A stretch of DNA of 64,000 nt from Nocardia altamirensis NBRC 108246 (GTDB taxonomy: Bacteria; Actinomycetota; Actinomycetes; Mycobacteriales; Mycobacteriaceae): contig NZ_BDAY01000037.1 in assembly GCF_001612685.1 (NCBI RefSeq), positions 1 to 64,000 on the forward strand. Reading direction: 5' to 3'. A program made the position numbers and the translations under genes. The notes below the pieces were generated by a model. The model saw only the letters and a program-made list of their open reading frames with translations. It was not told where the DNA came from and made no database searches. This document shows positions 38,879 through 47,247 of the stretch, piece after piece (the first letter of the stretch is position 1; the number at the start of each line of letters is the position of its first letter).

Positions 38879-41191
38879 ATGCCTGTCCCCTCGCATGCGC
38901 GCGGCTACGAATCCTTCGCCGGAACCATCGGACGCACCACCACGGATTCCACCCCCGAGTGGACCTATCCGCCGACGGCGCCCCCCGACGCACCGAACAT
39001 CATCGTGGTGCTGGTCGACGACATGGGATACAGCGATATCGGCCCGTTCGGCTCCGAGATCGACACGCCGACCCTGGATCGGCTTGCCGCGCGCGGTGTC
39101 CGGCTGACGAACTACCACACCACCCCGCTGTGCTCGCCGTCGCGCGCCGCGCTGCTGACCGGAATCAACTCGCATCGTGCAGGTTTCGGCTTCGTCGCCA
39201 ACGCCGACCCCGGCTATCCCGGCCTGCGCCTCGAACTCGCCGACGATGTGCTGACGTTGCCGGAGATCCTGCGCGACAACGGATACGCGACCTACGCGGT
39301 CGGCAAATGGCACCTGGTGCGCGACGCGACGATGAACCCGGCGGCGCATCGGGATTCGTGGCCGACTCAGCGCGGCTTCGACCGCTACTACGGCTCGCTG
39401 GAGGGCCTGAATTCGTTCTACTACCCGAACCAGCTGGTGTCGGACAGTTCCGTCGTCGACGTCGAGGAGTATCCGCAGGGCTACTACCTGACCGATGACC
39501 TGACCGACAAAGCGATCTCCTATCTCAAGGATCTGCGCGCACACGACGCGGCCAAACCGTTCTTCCTGTACTTCGCGCACGTCGCCATGCACGGCCCGTT
39601 GCAGGCCAAGCCCGCCGACCTGGCCAAGTACCGCGGCCGCTACGCCGAGGGCTGGGACGCACTGCGGCAGCGCAGGTTCGCCGCGCAGCTCGCGCATGGC
39701 CTGTTCCCGCCGGGCACCGAACAGAAGCCGCGCAACACCGAGCCGGGCTACGAAGCGGCGGAATGGGATTCGCTGACCGAGGCACAGCAGCGGCGCTTCG
39801 CCCGATACATGGAGGTGTACGCGGCCATGGTCGACAGCATCGACCAGAGCCTCGGCCGCATCCTCGACACCCTCGAGCAGTTCGGCGAACTCGACAACAC
39901 CATCGTGGTGTTCACCTCCGACAACGGCGGCACCGCCGAGGGCGGTCCGGAGGGAACCCGCTCGTATTTCGCCGAATTCGCGCACATCGACGACCAGGAC
40001 TGGATCGGCGACGTCCCGCACGACGAGGAGTTGATCGGCACCGCGCGGCTCGGCGTGCACTACCCGCGCGGCTGGGGGCAGGCGTCGAACACGCCGTTCC
40101 GCTTCTACAAGGGCCAGACGTTCGCGGGCGGCGTGCGGGTACCTCTGCTGGTGTCCTGGCCGAAGGGTTTGCCGCGCCGTGCCGACGACAACGGCATCCG
40201 GCACGAATACGCCTACGTCACCGACCTGGCGCCGACCCTGCTCGAGCTGGCCGGCCTACGCCGACCCAGCGTCCGTAACGGACTGCCCGCCAAGGACTTC
40301 GACGGCGTCTCCGCCGCCGAGCTGCTGCGCGACCCGCAAGCGGCGACCAAGCACACCGAGCAGTACTCCGAGATGACCGGACATCGCGGCTTCTATCGCG
40401 ACGGCTGGAAACTGCTGTCCCTGCACGAGCGTGGCGCCGATGTCGACGCACCGAACTGGCAGCTGTTCGACGTCCGCGCCGATCCGACCGAGCTGCACGA
40501 TCTTTCGGCACAATTCCCGGACAAGGCCGCCGAACTGGCCGCCGCCTGGGACGAATCCGCATGGGCCAATACCGTTTTCCCGCTGCTCACCCGACAAGAT
40601 CTGGCGCGCAGGCGGCCAGAGGAAGCCAGGTTCAGCGACCCGGTTCGGCTGCTGCCAGGCACGCCGACCTTGGAGCGGTATCGGTCCCAGCGACTGATCG
40701 CCTACCGGGACTTCACGATCACCGCCGACCTGGCCGACTACCGTCCCGGCGACGAGGGAGTCCTTGTCGCACACGGTGATCCGCTCGGCGGCTATCTGCT
40801 CTACCTCGAGGACGGCTGGCTGACGTTCGGGGTGAACAGCTACGGCAGCTACGCCGCGGTGTCGACCGGACCGCTCGAGCCCGGCATCCGCCGCATCACC
40901 GTGTCGGCGACGGTGCGCCCGCGGCTGCGCTGGGATTTCGGGATCGATGTCGACGGCACCCGGGTGGCCGAACTCCGTGACCAGGTGCAACTGGTCGGCA
41001 TGTCGCCGTGGACCGGCATCTCCGTCGGTATCGACGCCCGCGGGCCGGTGTCGTGGGAGCTCCGCGCGCGCCGCGGCGCCTTCCGCTACTCCGGCGCCCT
41101 GCGCGCCGTGACCTACACTCCCGGCCCGATCCGAGTTCCGACGGGCACCATCGAAGCGGTGGAGCGAGAAGCGGAATTCGTTGCGGAGTAG
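38879..41191 (+). CDS. Arylsulfatase-type sulfatase
   Basis: About 770 residues. The sulfatase fold begins with 'NIIVVLVDDMGYSDIG' (metal-binding DD at 47-48). The active-site signature 'LCSPSRAALLTG' (C-x-P-S-R) has Cys85 as the residue converted to formylglycine by a generating enzyme that is not in this window. Further conserved elements are 'AVGKWHL' (about 140), 'YFAHVAMHGPL' and 'VVFTSDNGGT' (metal ligands), and a C-terminal extension (about 600-770) rich in beta strands. No signal peptide is visible, so it is probably cytoplasmic or exported by another route. It hydrolyses sulfate esters; substrate unknown. ATG at 38879 was chosen over GTG 38831. Confidence 0.9.
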   Translation: MPVPSHARGYESFAGTIGRTTTDSTPEWTYPPTAPPDAPNIIVVLVDDMGYSDIGPFGSEIDTPTLDRLAARGVRLTNYHTTPLCSPSRAALLTGINSHRAGFGFVANADPGYPGLRLELADDVLTLPEILRDNGYATYAVGKWHLVRDATMNPAAHRDSWPTQRGFDRYYGSLEGLNSFYYPNQLVSDSSVVDVEEYPQGYYLTDDLTDKAISYLKDLRAHDAAKPFFLYFAHVAMHGPLQAKPADLAKYRGRYAEGWDALRQRRFAAQLAHGLFPPGTEQKPRNTEPGYEAAEWDSLTEAQQRRFARYMEVYAAMVDSIDQSLGRILDTLEQFGELDNTIVVFTSDNGGTAEGGPEGTRSYFAEFAHIDDQDWIGDVPHDEELIGTARLGVHYPRGWGQASNTPFRFYKGQTFAGGVRVPLLVSWPKGLPRRADDNGIRHEYAYVTDLAPTLLELAGLRRPSVRNGLPAKDFDGVSAAELLRDPQAATKHTEQYSEMTGHRGFYRDGWKLLSLHERGADVDAPNWQLFDVRADPTELHDLSAQFPDKAAELAAAWDESAWANTVFPLLTRQDLARRRPEEARFSDPVRLLPGTPTLERYRSQRLIAYRDFTITADLADYRPGDEGVLVAHGDPLGGYLLYLEDGWLTFGVNSYGSYAAVSTGPLEPGIRRITVSATVRPRLRWDFGIDVDGTRVAELRDQVQLVGMSPWTGISVGIDARGPVSWELRARRGAFRYSGALRAVTYTPGPIRVPTGTIEAVEREAEFVAE

Positions 41192-41295
41192 TCGAGTCCG
41201 CGCTTACCTCGGCGGTAATTGTCCGGCCCGTGCGCGCGGCATACGTTCGGAACGGCGTCGCGGTTCGGCGACGTCGCCGAACAAGGGAAACGCCC

Positions 41296-41637
41296 ATGCC
41301 CGCCTATGGTTTCGCGCATCTGCGCGTCCGCACGCCGCACGCCGATATCCTCGAGTACCTGGAGCGCATTCAGGACACCCTGGATCCGTTCCACGGGCGC
41401 TTCGTGATTCACGGTCCGCCGGTCGAGGTGATCGAGGGCAGCTGGCCCGGATCCATGGTGCTCCTCGAGTTCCCCGATCTGGACACGGCGCGTGCGTGGT
41501 ACCACTCCGCCGACTACCAGGAGATCCTGCACCTGCGCACCGATCACATCGAGGGCGATCTGTTGTTGATCGACGGTGTCGGGCCGAACTACGACCCGCG
41601 CGAGCGGGCCGCGAAGCTGCGCGCCGAGACCGGGTAA
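41296..41637 (+). CDS. DUF1330-family small protein
   Basis: 113 residues. The dimeric alpha/beta-barrel-like DUF1330 pattern is seen: 'AYGFAHLRVRTPHADILEYLERI', 'GRFVIHGPPVEVIEGSWPGSMVLLEFPDLDTARAWYHSADYQE' split over two strands, and 'LLLIDGV' near the end. The 'WYHSADYQ' helix is the family hallmark. The role of DUF1330 proteins is unknown. The ATG follows AAGGGAAA. It ends 100 bp before the methionine-salvage operon on the same strand. Confidence 0.85.
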   Translation: MPAYGFAHLRVRTPHADILEYLERIQDTLDPFHGRFVIHGPPVEVIEGSWPGSMVLLEFPDLDTARAWYHSADYQEILHLRTDHIEGDLLLIDGVGPNYDPRERAAKLRAETG

Positions 41638-41737
41638 CCGGCCTGTCCTGCACCCTTGACCGATTTTCCGAGGACAGTCTCCGTCCGATACCGTTGACCA
41701 GGCACAACACAGCGGTACGCGACGAAGGATTTGCCTG

Positions 41738-43408
41738 ATGGACGACAGTTCTCTGATCTGGGACGACGGTGCGCTGGTCACCATCGACCAGCGCGGACTG
41801 CCGCACGAGGTGCGCGAATTGCGGCTCGGCACGGTCGACGAGGTCATCGAGGCCATCCAGACGCTCGCGATTCGCGGTGCGCCCGCCATCGGCATCGCGG
41901 GCGCGTTCGGCGTGGTCATCGCCACCGCCGCGCGCACTGTCGGCGGGGTCGTCGACGAGGCGGGCGCGCTGGCCGACGCGGATCGCATCGCGGACGCAAG
42001 GCCGACCGCGGTGAACCTCGCGTGGGCGGTGCGGCGGGTGCGCGGCAAGATCGTGCAAGGCGCCGATGCCGTGCTCGCCGAAACCCTCGACATGCTCGCC
42101 GAGGACGGCCGGGTCAACCGGGCCGCCGCCACGCATGCCGCCGACCTGGTGCAGCGACTGTGCCAGGACCGGCCGCTGCGCGTGCTCACCCACTGCAACA
42201 CCGGACGGCTCGCGACGAGCGCGTTCGGCACCGCGATCGGCGCGATGCGGGTGCTTGCCGAGCGCGGCGCGATCGAGAACGTGCTGGTCGACGAGACCAG
42301 GCCGCTGCTCCAAGGCGCGCGGCTGACCGCATGGGAGCTGGCCGAGGCAGGCATCCCGCACCGGCTGACCATCGACTCCGCGGCGGCATGGGCGATGGCG
42401 ACCGGGCAGGTCGATTGTGTGCTGGTCGGCGCCGACCGGGTCACGGCCAACGGCGATGTGGCGAACAAGATCGGCACCTACGCCGTCGCGCTCGCGGCCA
42501 AGCATCACGGCATCCCGTTCATCGTGGTCGCGCCGGAATCGACCCGCGATCCGAACACCGCGACCGGGCGCGACATCGTCGTCGAGGAACGGGCGGCGGC
42601 CGAAGTCACCGGATTCGGCGGTGTCGCAACGGCTCCGGCGGGGACCGAGGCCTTCAACCCCGCGTTCGATGTGACGCCTGCCGATTTGGTGACGGCGGTC
42701 GTCACCGAGTTGGGCGTCGTGCACGGCACCGCGCTCGCGACATCTGGCCACGCCGCAGCAGACCCGTTGCCAGGCAAGGCAATCGCAGATCTCTCACGTC
42801 AGCTCTACCAGCGTGGATGGATGCCGGGCACTGCAGGCAACATCTCGGTGCGGACCGGCGACACCGCCGTGATCACCGGAAGTGGCTTGTCCAAAGGCGA
42901 ACTCACCGAGCACGACATGGTGACCGTGCGGGTGGCGGATTCGGCGCCGGTCGCGACGCAGCGCCGGAAACCCTCGGCGGAGACCACGATTCACACCGCG
43001 GCTTATCGGGCCACCACCGCACAGGCGGTCGTGCACATTCATCCGCCGTACGCCACCGCGTTGGCGACCCGAGCAGGCGCGCCCGGCGAGCTGACAATGC
43101 TGCGCATCACGGACTACGAGCTCATCAAAGGGCTTGGCAGCAAGGATCCCGCGGCCATCGACATCCCGGTCTTCCCCAATTGGCCCGAGGTGCCGCGCAT
43201 CGGCGCCGACATCGAGCGCTATCTCCTCGAACACCCCGACGCGCCCCCGGTCCTGTGCGTCGCGGGCCACGGGATCACCACATGGGGGGAGAATCTTGCC
43301 CAGGCGCGCGATCGCGCGGAATGCCTGGAGGCCCTGTGCGAGTTGATCGCCCGCACCGGGCGCCGACAGCCCTTCGCTCGCGCGACGAGTCCCTCGAGAT
43401 TGGAATGA
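41738..43408 (+). CDS. MtnA-MtnB fusion (methylthioribose-1-P isomerase / methylthioribulose-1-P dehydratase)
   Basis: 556 residues. Residues 1-335 match MtnA: 'LAIRGAPAIGIAGAFG' (about 45), 'LTHCNTGRLATSAFGTAIG' (about 150), 'VLVGADRVTANGDVANKIGTY' (about 225-247, containing the catalytic Asp). After a short linker, residues about 352-556 are a class II aldolase/MtnB domain: 'GWMPGTAGNISVR', 'ITGSGLSKGEL', 'VVHIHPPYATAL' with the zinc-binding His pair, and a later His in 'VLCVAGHGITTWG'. It would turn methylthioribose-1-phosphate into methylthioribulose-1-phosphate and then dehydrate it. First gene of the mtn operon; ATG after GAAGGA. Confidence 0.92.
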   Translation: MDDSSLIWDDGALVTIDQRGLPHEVRELRLGTVDEVIEAIQTLAIRGAPAIGIAGAFGVVIATAARTVGGVVDEAGALADADRIADARPTAVNLAWAVRRVRGKIVQGADAVLAETLDMLAEDGRVNRAAATHAADLVQRLCQDRPLRVLTHCNTGRLATSAFGTAIGAMRVLAERGAIENVLVDETRPLLQGARLTAWELAEAGIPHRLTIDSAAAWAMATGQVDCVLVGADRVTANGDVANKIGTYAVALAAKHHGIPFIVVAPESTRDPNTATGRDIVVEERAAAEVTGFGGVATAPAGTEAFNPAFDVTPADLVTAVVTELGVVHGTALATSGHAAADPLPGKAIADLSRQLYQRGWMPGTAGNISVRTGDTAVITGSGLSKGELTEHDMVTVRVADSAPVATQRRKPSAETTIHTAAYRATTAQAVVHIHPPYATALATRAGAPGELTMLRITDYELIKGLGSKDPAAIDIPVFPNWPEVPRIGADIERYLLEHPDAPPVLCVAGHGITTWGENLAQARDRAECLEALCELIARTGRRQPFARATSPSRLE

Positions 43409-43409
43409 C

Positions 43410-43985
43410 ATGACCCTGCTCCAGGTGATGGCCGCCGACAACGCGGCAGACGTGCGGGTGCGGACCACCGACGACGCGGTGATCGGCGCCGAATTGGCCG
43501 AGCACGGCATCACTTTCGGCCGCTGGCCGGTGGTGGACGGCGCCGCGGCGGTCGACTCGGACGCGCTGCTCGCGCACTACGCCGACGCTGTCGCAGAGCT
43601 GAACGCGTCGGGACGCTACCAGCACATCGACATCGCCCGCATCCACCCGGACGACACCAACCCGGAATGGCCGGAGGTCGCCGCGGGCGCCAGGGCCAAG
43701 TTCCTCAACGAACACCGGCACGCCGAGGACGAGGTCCGCTTCTTCGCGGCCGGACGCGGCTGCTTCTACCTGCATCTCGGGCACGAGGTGCTGGCCGTCG
43801 TCTGCGAGGGCGGTGACCTGCTCTCGGTGCCTGCGGGCACGCTGCACTGGTTCGACATGGGAACCAGGCCCGACTTCATCGCCATCCGCTTCTTCGAGGA
43901 GGAGGACGGTTGGGTCGGCGACTTCACCGGCGACCGGATCAGCGAAGCGTTCCCGACGCTCGACGAGTTGCTCACCGCCTCATGA
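43410..43985 (+). CDS. mtnD: MtnD, acireductone dioxygenase
   Basis: 191 residues, ATG one base after the mtnAB stop. A cupin with 'EHRHAEDEVRFFAAGRG', which carries the HxHxxxxE metal ligands (about 90), and 'LSVPAGTLHWFDMG' with the fourth His. The enzyme oxidises acireductone to formate and 4-methylthio-2-oxobutanoate (Fe form) in methionine salvage; Ni-bound enzyme gives an off-pathway product. It overlaps mtnC by 4 bp (ATGA). Confidence 0.93.
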   Translation: MTLLQVMAADNAADVRVRTTDDAVIGAELAEHGITFGRWPVVDGAAAVDSDALLAHYADAVAELNASGRYQHIDIARIHPDDTNPEWPEVAAGARAKFLNEHRHAEDEVRFFAAGRGCFYLHLGHEVLAVVCEGGDLLSVPAGTLHWFDMGTRPDFIAIRFFEEEDGWVGDFTGDRISEAFPTLDELLTAS

Positions 43986-44671
43986 TCGCGGCGGTGGTCG
44001 TCGACATCGAAGGGACAACCAGCCCGACCAGTTCGGTGCGCGAGGATCTGTACGGCTATACCCGCGCACGTCTTCCGGCCTGGCTGGCCGAGAATCGCAC
44101 GGGTGCCGCGGTTTCCATTCTCGCCACGACCAGGGAACTGGCGGCGCGGCCGGGGGCGGACACCGACGAGGTTGCGGCCATTCTGCGGGGATGGCTCGAC
44201 TCCGATGTCAAAGCCGAGCCGCTCAAGGCGGCGCAGGGACTGATCTGCGCCGAGGGCTTCCGCAGCGGGGCGTTGCACGGCGAGTTCTTCGCCGATGTGC
44301 CTGCCGCACTGCGGGCCTGGCACGCGGACGGGCTGGCGCTGTACGTGTACTCGTCGGGATCCGTTCGCAACCAACAGGATTGGTTCACCTTCGCGCGCGA
44401 AGGCGAACTGGCCGCGCTGATCAGCGGCTACTTCGATCTGACCACCGCGGGCGGCAAGCGCGAGCAGGCCTCGTACGAGAAGATCGCGGGCGCGATCGGC
44501 ACACCCGCCGAGCGCATCCTGTTCCTGTCCGACCATCCGGACGAGCTCGACGCGGCCGTCGCGGCGGGCTGGCACGCCATCGGGCTCGCGCGCCCCGGCG
44601 AGCCCAATCCCCCACGCCCACCGCACCGTTGGGTGGACACGTTCGCCGACATCCACCCGGCAGACGGTTAG
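43982..44671 (+). CDS. mtnC: MtnC, enolase-phosphatase (HAD family)
   Basis: 229 residues. HAD motif I is 'VVVDIEGTTSPTS' (DxEGT, the form used by MtnC), motif II 'LYVYSSGSVRNQQ' and motif IV 'ILFLSDHPDEL', with Lys in the 'SYEKIAGAIG' region as motif III. MtnC enolises and dephosphorylates diketomethylthiopentyl-1-phosphate to acireductone, upstream of MtnD. The ATG overlaps the mtnD stop. Kinase (MtnK) or phosphorylase (MtnP) and the final aminotransferase are not in the window. Ends overlapping the convergent DUF1905 gene by 4 bp. Confidence 0.93.
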   Translation: MIAAVVVDIEGTTSPTSSVREDLYGYTRARLPAWLAENRTGAAVSILATTRELAARPGADTDEVAAILRGWLDSDVKAEPLKAAQGLICAEGFRSGALHGEFFADVPAALRAWHADGLALYVYSSGSVRNQQDWFTFAREGELAALISGYFDLTTAGGKREQASYEKIAGAIGTPAERILFLSDHPDELDAAVAAGWHAIGLARPGEPNPPRPPHRWVDTFADIHPADG

Positions 44672-45102
44672 CGCAACGCCGCAACAACTTTCGCGATCCG
44701 ATTGACGCGCGTGTCCTGCCGTTTTGCTCCGGTGACGGCAGTGACGTGCTCGCGCCGTCGCGAAAACGACAACTCATCGAAAGCGGCACGGACACCGGCC
44801 GAGCGCAACGCCTCGGCCAGGTCGTCCGGAACCTCGATCGTGCGCTCGGCAGCATCGCGGGCCAGCGTGACGACGACCGCGTCGCCGGGCTCCTTCCCCA
44901 GCTGAGTGCGGATCGCCTTCAGCACACCGAGGCAAGGCCCTGCGCCCATCTCCACGATGGAGCCGCGGTACTCGATGCCGTCGAAGGCGGCGATCACCGG
45001 GATGCGGCCGCCGCCGCCCAACGCCGAGACCACCTCGGCGGGCACCGCGACGAACGCACCGCCGCCGACGGCGGATTCAATGGTCCCCTCGAATCGCTCC
45101 AT
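44668..45102 (-). CDS. DUF1905 / YdeI-OmpD-associated-like protein
   Basis: 144 residues. N-terminal DUF1905 ('FVAVPAEVVSALGGGGRIPVIAAFDG', about 17-43, 'YRGSIVEMGAGPCLGVLKAIR') followed by a short 'VPDDLAEALRSAGVRAAFDELSFSRRREHV' segment of the YdeI/OmpD-associated type. The combination is frequent in actinobacteria and has no established function. The stop codon overlaps the convergent mtnC stop. Confidence 0.82.
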   Translation of the reverse strand: MERFEGTIESAVGGGAFVAVPAEVVSALGGGGRIPVIAAFDGIEYRGSIVEMGAGPCLGVLKAIRTQLGKEPGDAVVVTLARDAAERTIEVPDDLAEALRSAGVRAAFDELSFSRRREHVTAVTGAKRQDTRVNRIAKVVAALR

Positions 45103-45137
45103 AGGCCGACACTACCGGCCGGACCAGGTCGTTCGCC

Positions 45138-45170
45138 GCCACCGGGACCCGCACTCGCGGGTCCGGTGGC
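45138..45170 (-). terminator. Terminator hairpin after the PhnB-like gene
   Basis: GCCACC and GGACCCGC on one side pair with GCGGGTCC and GGTGGC on the other, with one bulged base and an ACTC loop. It starts 9 bp beyond the stop of the gene ending at 45179. Confidence 0.6.
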
Positions 45171-45178
45171 CGCAGCCT

Positions 45179-45631
45179 TCACGCGTTGTCGTAGGCGTCT
45201 TGCAGGGTCTTGATGTCGAGCTTGGACATGCTCTGCACCGCGGTGCCGACAGCGATGGTCTTGGCCGGATCCGCGCCGCCCATCAACGTCAGCAAGGTGG
45301 TCGGAACAACCTGCCAGGACAACCCGTACCGATCGGTCAGCCAGCCGCAAGGCCCCGGCGCACCACCCTCGGTGAGCGCGTCCCACAACCGGTCCACCTC
45401 GTCCTGCGTCTCGACGAGCACCTGCAACGAGGCCGCGTCGGTGAGCGGATGCCCCGGTCCGCCGTTCATCAGCGTCACCGCCTGCCCGTCGAGCTCGAGC
45501 GACACGATGAACGCCGAGCCGTCCGACTGCCGAGCGACGTCGACGACCCGCGAATTCGGCACCACCGAGGTGTAGAAGGTGGCGGCTTCCTCGGCCGCGC
45601 TGTCGAACCAGAAGAAGGTGTTGACGGACAT
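45179..45631 (-). CDS. PhnB-like VOC protein
   Basis: 150 residues. A single VOC domain with 'FFWFDSAAEEAATFYTSVVPNSRVVDV' at the start, 'AFIVSLELDGQAVTLMNGGPGHPLTDAASLQV' in two strands, 'DRLWDALTEGG', and 'CGWLTDRYGLSWQVVPT' at the end. This is the PhnB / 3-demethylubiquinone-9 3-methyltransferase-like group; that enzymatic name is historical and probably wrong for it. Start at the ATG; monocistronic by the flanking hairpin. Confidence 0.85.
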   Translation of the reverse strand: MSVNTFFWFDSAAEEAATFYTSVVPNSRVVDVARQSDGSAFIVSLELDGQAVTLMNGGPGHPLTDAASLQVLVETQDEVDRLWDALTEGGAPGPCGWLTDRYGLSWQVVPTTLLTLMGGADPAKTIAVGTAVQSMSKLDIKTLQDAYDNA

Positions 45632-45740
45632 GATGTGCTCCTTGTGATCGGTGACTTGCTGTCACCCTCTGGTCGGAGCCGTCACCGCCGGCACGACGTA
45701 TCTCTCACATTTTCTCGAGAAGTTTTTCGGCGGGCCGGGA

Positions 45741-46595
45741 TCACCGGGCAGGCAACTGCTCGAGCGAGGGCCGGATGGCCTGCTCTGCCTCGTGCGGATA
45801 GTCGAGCTCGAGCGCCGCCGCGACCTCCCTGGCCAGTTCCCCGAACAGATCGGCCGTCGCCTGCGCTTGCCGCAACGGATCACCGATCGCGAACATCTGC
45901 TCGACGCGCGGCCACACTCCTGGCGCCGCCCAGTCCCGCATCTTCGTGCCCCCGTGCCACACGTCGTGGTCGACGCCGAAGCGGGTCTGCGCATGCCATT
46001 CGATCATCGTCCGCAGGAACTCCTTGGTCTCCCAGTCCCGAGACTTGACGACCCACAGGTCACCCCGCGCCAAATACCGTGGCAGATGTGCGATTTCGAA
46101 CCAGAACTCCGCGCACAGCGCCCCGAACTCCTCCTGGTCGGGCAGCTCGCCGACCGGGCCTGCCCCGCTCGCCGTTGGCAGCCCGGCCGCCGCACCGTCG
46201 CGCTCGAACAGCACCTGATATCCGCGCTCGTGCAGCTCGTCGAGCCCGTCGTCGATCATCTCCGCGAGCAGATCGACAGGCAGCACCTGAAAATCCGCCT
46301 TCACCCCACCCTCGAAGAACACCAAATGCGCCGGATTGTCATACGGCCCTTCCAATTCGATGTTCACCCACACCGCCCCGAACGCACGCACCCACGAACC
46401 ATCCCCCGAATACTTCTCGGGCTCAGTCGTATACACCTCGATGTCATGATCCGACAGCGCGTCCACCGCGCCGTCCCCCCGCGCCCGCGACCCCGTCCGC
46501 AACACCACAGCCACGTCCGCCTGCCCCCGAGCCCACTCCACCACCCGCCCCACCATCAACTCGTCCCCGGCAACCCCACTCGGCACAAGACTCAT
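45741..46595 (-). CDS. Aminoglycoside 6-adenylyltransferase-like (AadE/AadK family) nucleotidyltransferase
   Basis: 284 residues, close to the usual length of the family. The nucleotidyltransferase signature is 'VLRTGSRARGDGAVDALSDHDIEVY' broken into GSxxRGD and DxD-like parts (about 32-54), with a third acidic residue near 'KADFQV' (about 98). Downstream 'FWFEIAHLPRYLARGDLW' and 'HDVWHGGTKMRDW' are typical of ANT(6) enzymes, which adenylate streptomycin at the 6 position. Real aminoglycoside activity cannot be concluded; genomic ANT(6)-like enzymes vary. It follows a cupin gene by 17 bp and may be co-transcribed. Confidence 0.82.
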   Translation of the reverse strand: MSLVPSGVAGDELMVGRVVEWARGQADVAVVLRTGSRARGDGAVDALSDHDIEVYTTEPEKYSGDGSWVRAFGAVWVNIELEGPYDNPAHLVFFEGGVKADFQVLPVDLLAEMIDDGLDELHERGYQVLFERDGAAAGLPTASGAGPVGELPDQEEFGALCAEFWFEIAHLPRYLARGDLWVVKSRDWETKEFLRTMIEWHAQTRFGVDHDVWHGGTKMRDWAAPGVWPRVEQMFAIGDPLRQAQATADLFGELAREVAAALELDYPHEAEQAIRPSLEQLPAR

Positions 46596-46612
46596 ACCCC
46601 CATCCTGCCGGG

Positions 46613-47059
46613 TCAGGCGCAGGGTGGGGCGGGGGCGTCGTTGAAGAGGGGTTTGCCGGTGGGTGGGGCGTAGACGACGTCGAGGATGAGGGGGTCGGGG
46701 CCCAGGTTGCGGCCGATGTGGATGTTCCAGGCGCCTTCGGGTTCGTAGATGAAGTCGCCGGTGCGGTAGACGGGGGTCTCGCAGTCGGGGCCGGGGTGGG
46801 TGAGGGTGCCTGCGCGGATGATGCCGAAGACCGGGCCGTCGTGGGTGTGCCAGCCGGTGGAACCGCCTGGGGCGATGGTGATTTCGCGGACGACGTAGTC
46901 GGTGCCCGCGACGAAGGGGATGAGATCGACGGGGATCTGGGCCTGGGCGAGAGTGACCGCGGTGATGCCGGTGCCGGGGGTGGCGTTGGCAGTGGCGGTG
47001 CCGAAGAGCGCGGCGCCGAGCAGGAGCGCCACGGCGGATCCGCGGGTGAAGGGCGTCAT
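46613..47059 (-). CDS. Secreted single-domain cupin
   Basis: 148 residues. A signal peptide ('AVALLLGAALFGTATANA', cleavage around 26) precedes a cupin with 'GGSTGWHTHDGPVFGIIRAG' (first box with two His) and 'YRTGDFIYEPEGAWNIHIG' (second box with a His). The fold binds metal in many relatives, but no substrate is suggested. Stop lies 18 bp before the ANT(6)-like gene start on the same strand. Confidence 0.82.
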   Translation of the reverse strand: MTPFTRGSAVALLLGAALFGTATANATPGTGITAVTLAQAQIPVDLIPFVAGTDYVVREITIAPGGSTGWHTHDGPVFGIIRAGTLTHPGPDCETPVYRTGDFIYEPEGAWNIHIGRNLGPDPLILDVVYAPPTGKPLFNDAPAPPCA

Positions 47060-47247
47060 CGCGGGAGCCTATCCACCGGTGCGGTGTCCGGGGAAGAGCG
47101 AGTTCGCCCAGGTCAGGTTCAATTCGGCGGTTTTGCCGGAATTGCCCGGATCGATAAGCCGTGCTTCACGAGAGTTCATCTCTTGTTCGCATACGGCTGC
47201 AGGTGTCGAGTTGCAGGGGTGACCGCACACGACCAGCATCGGTCGGT

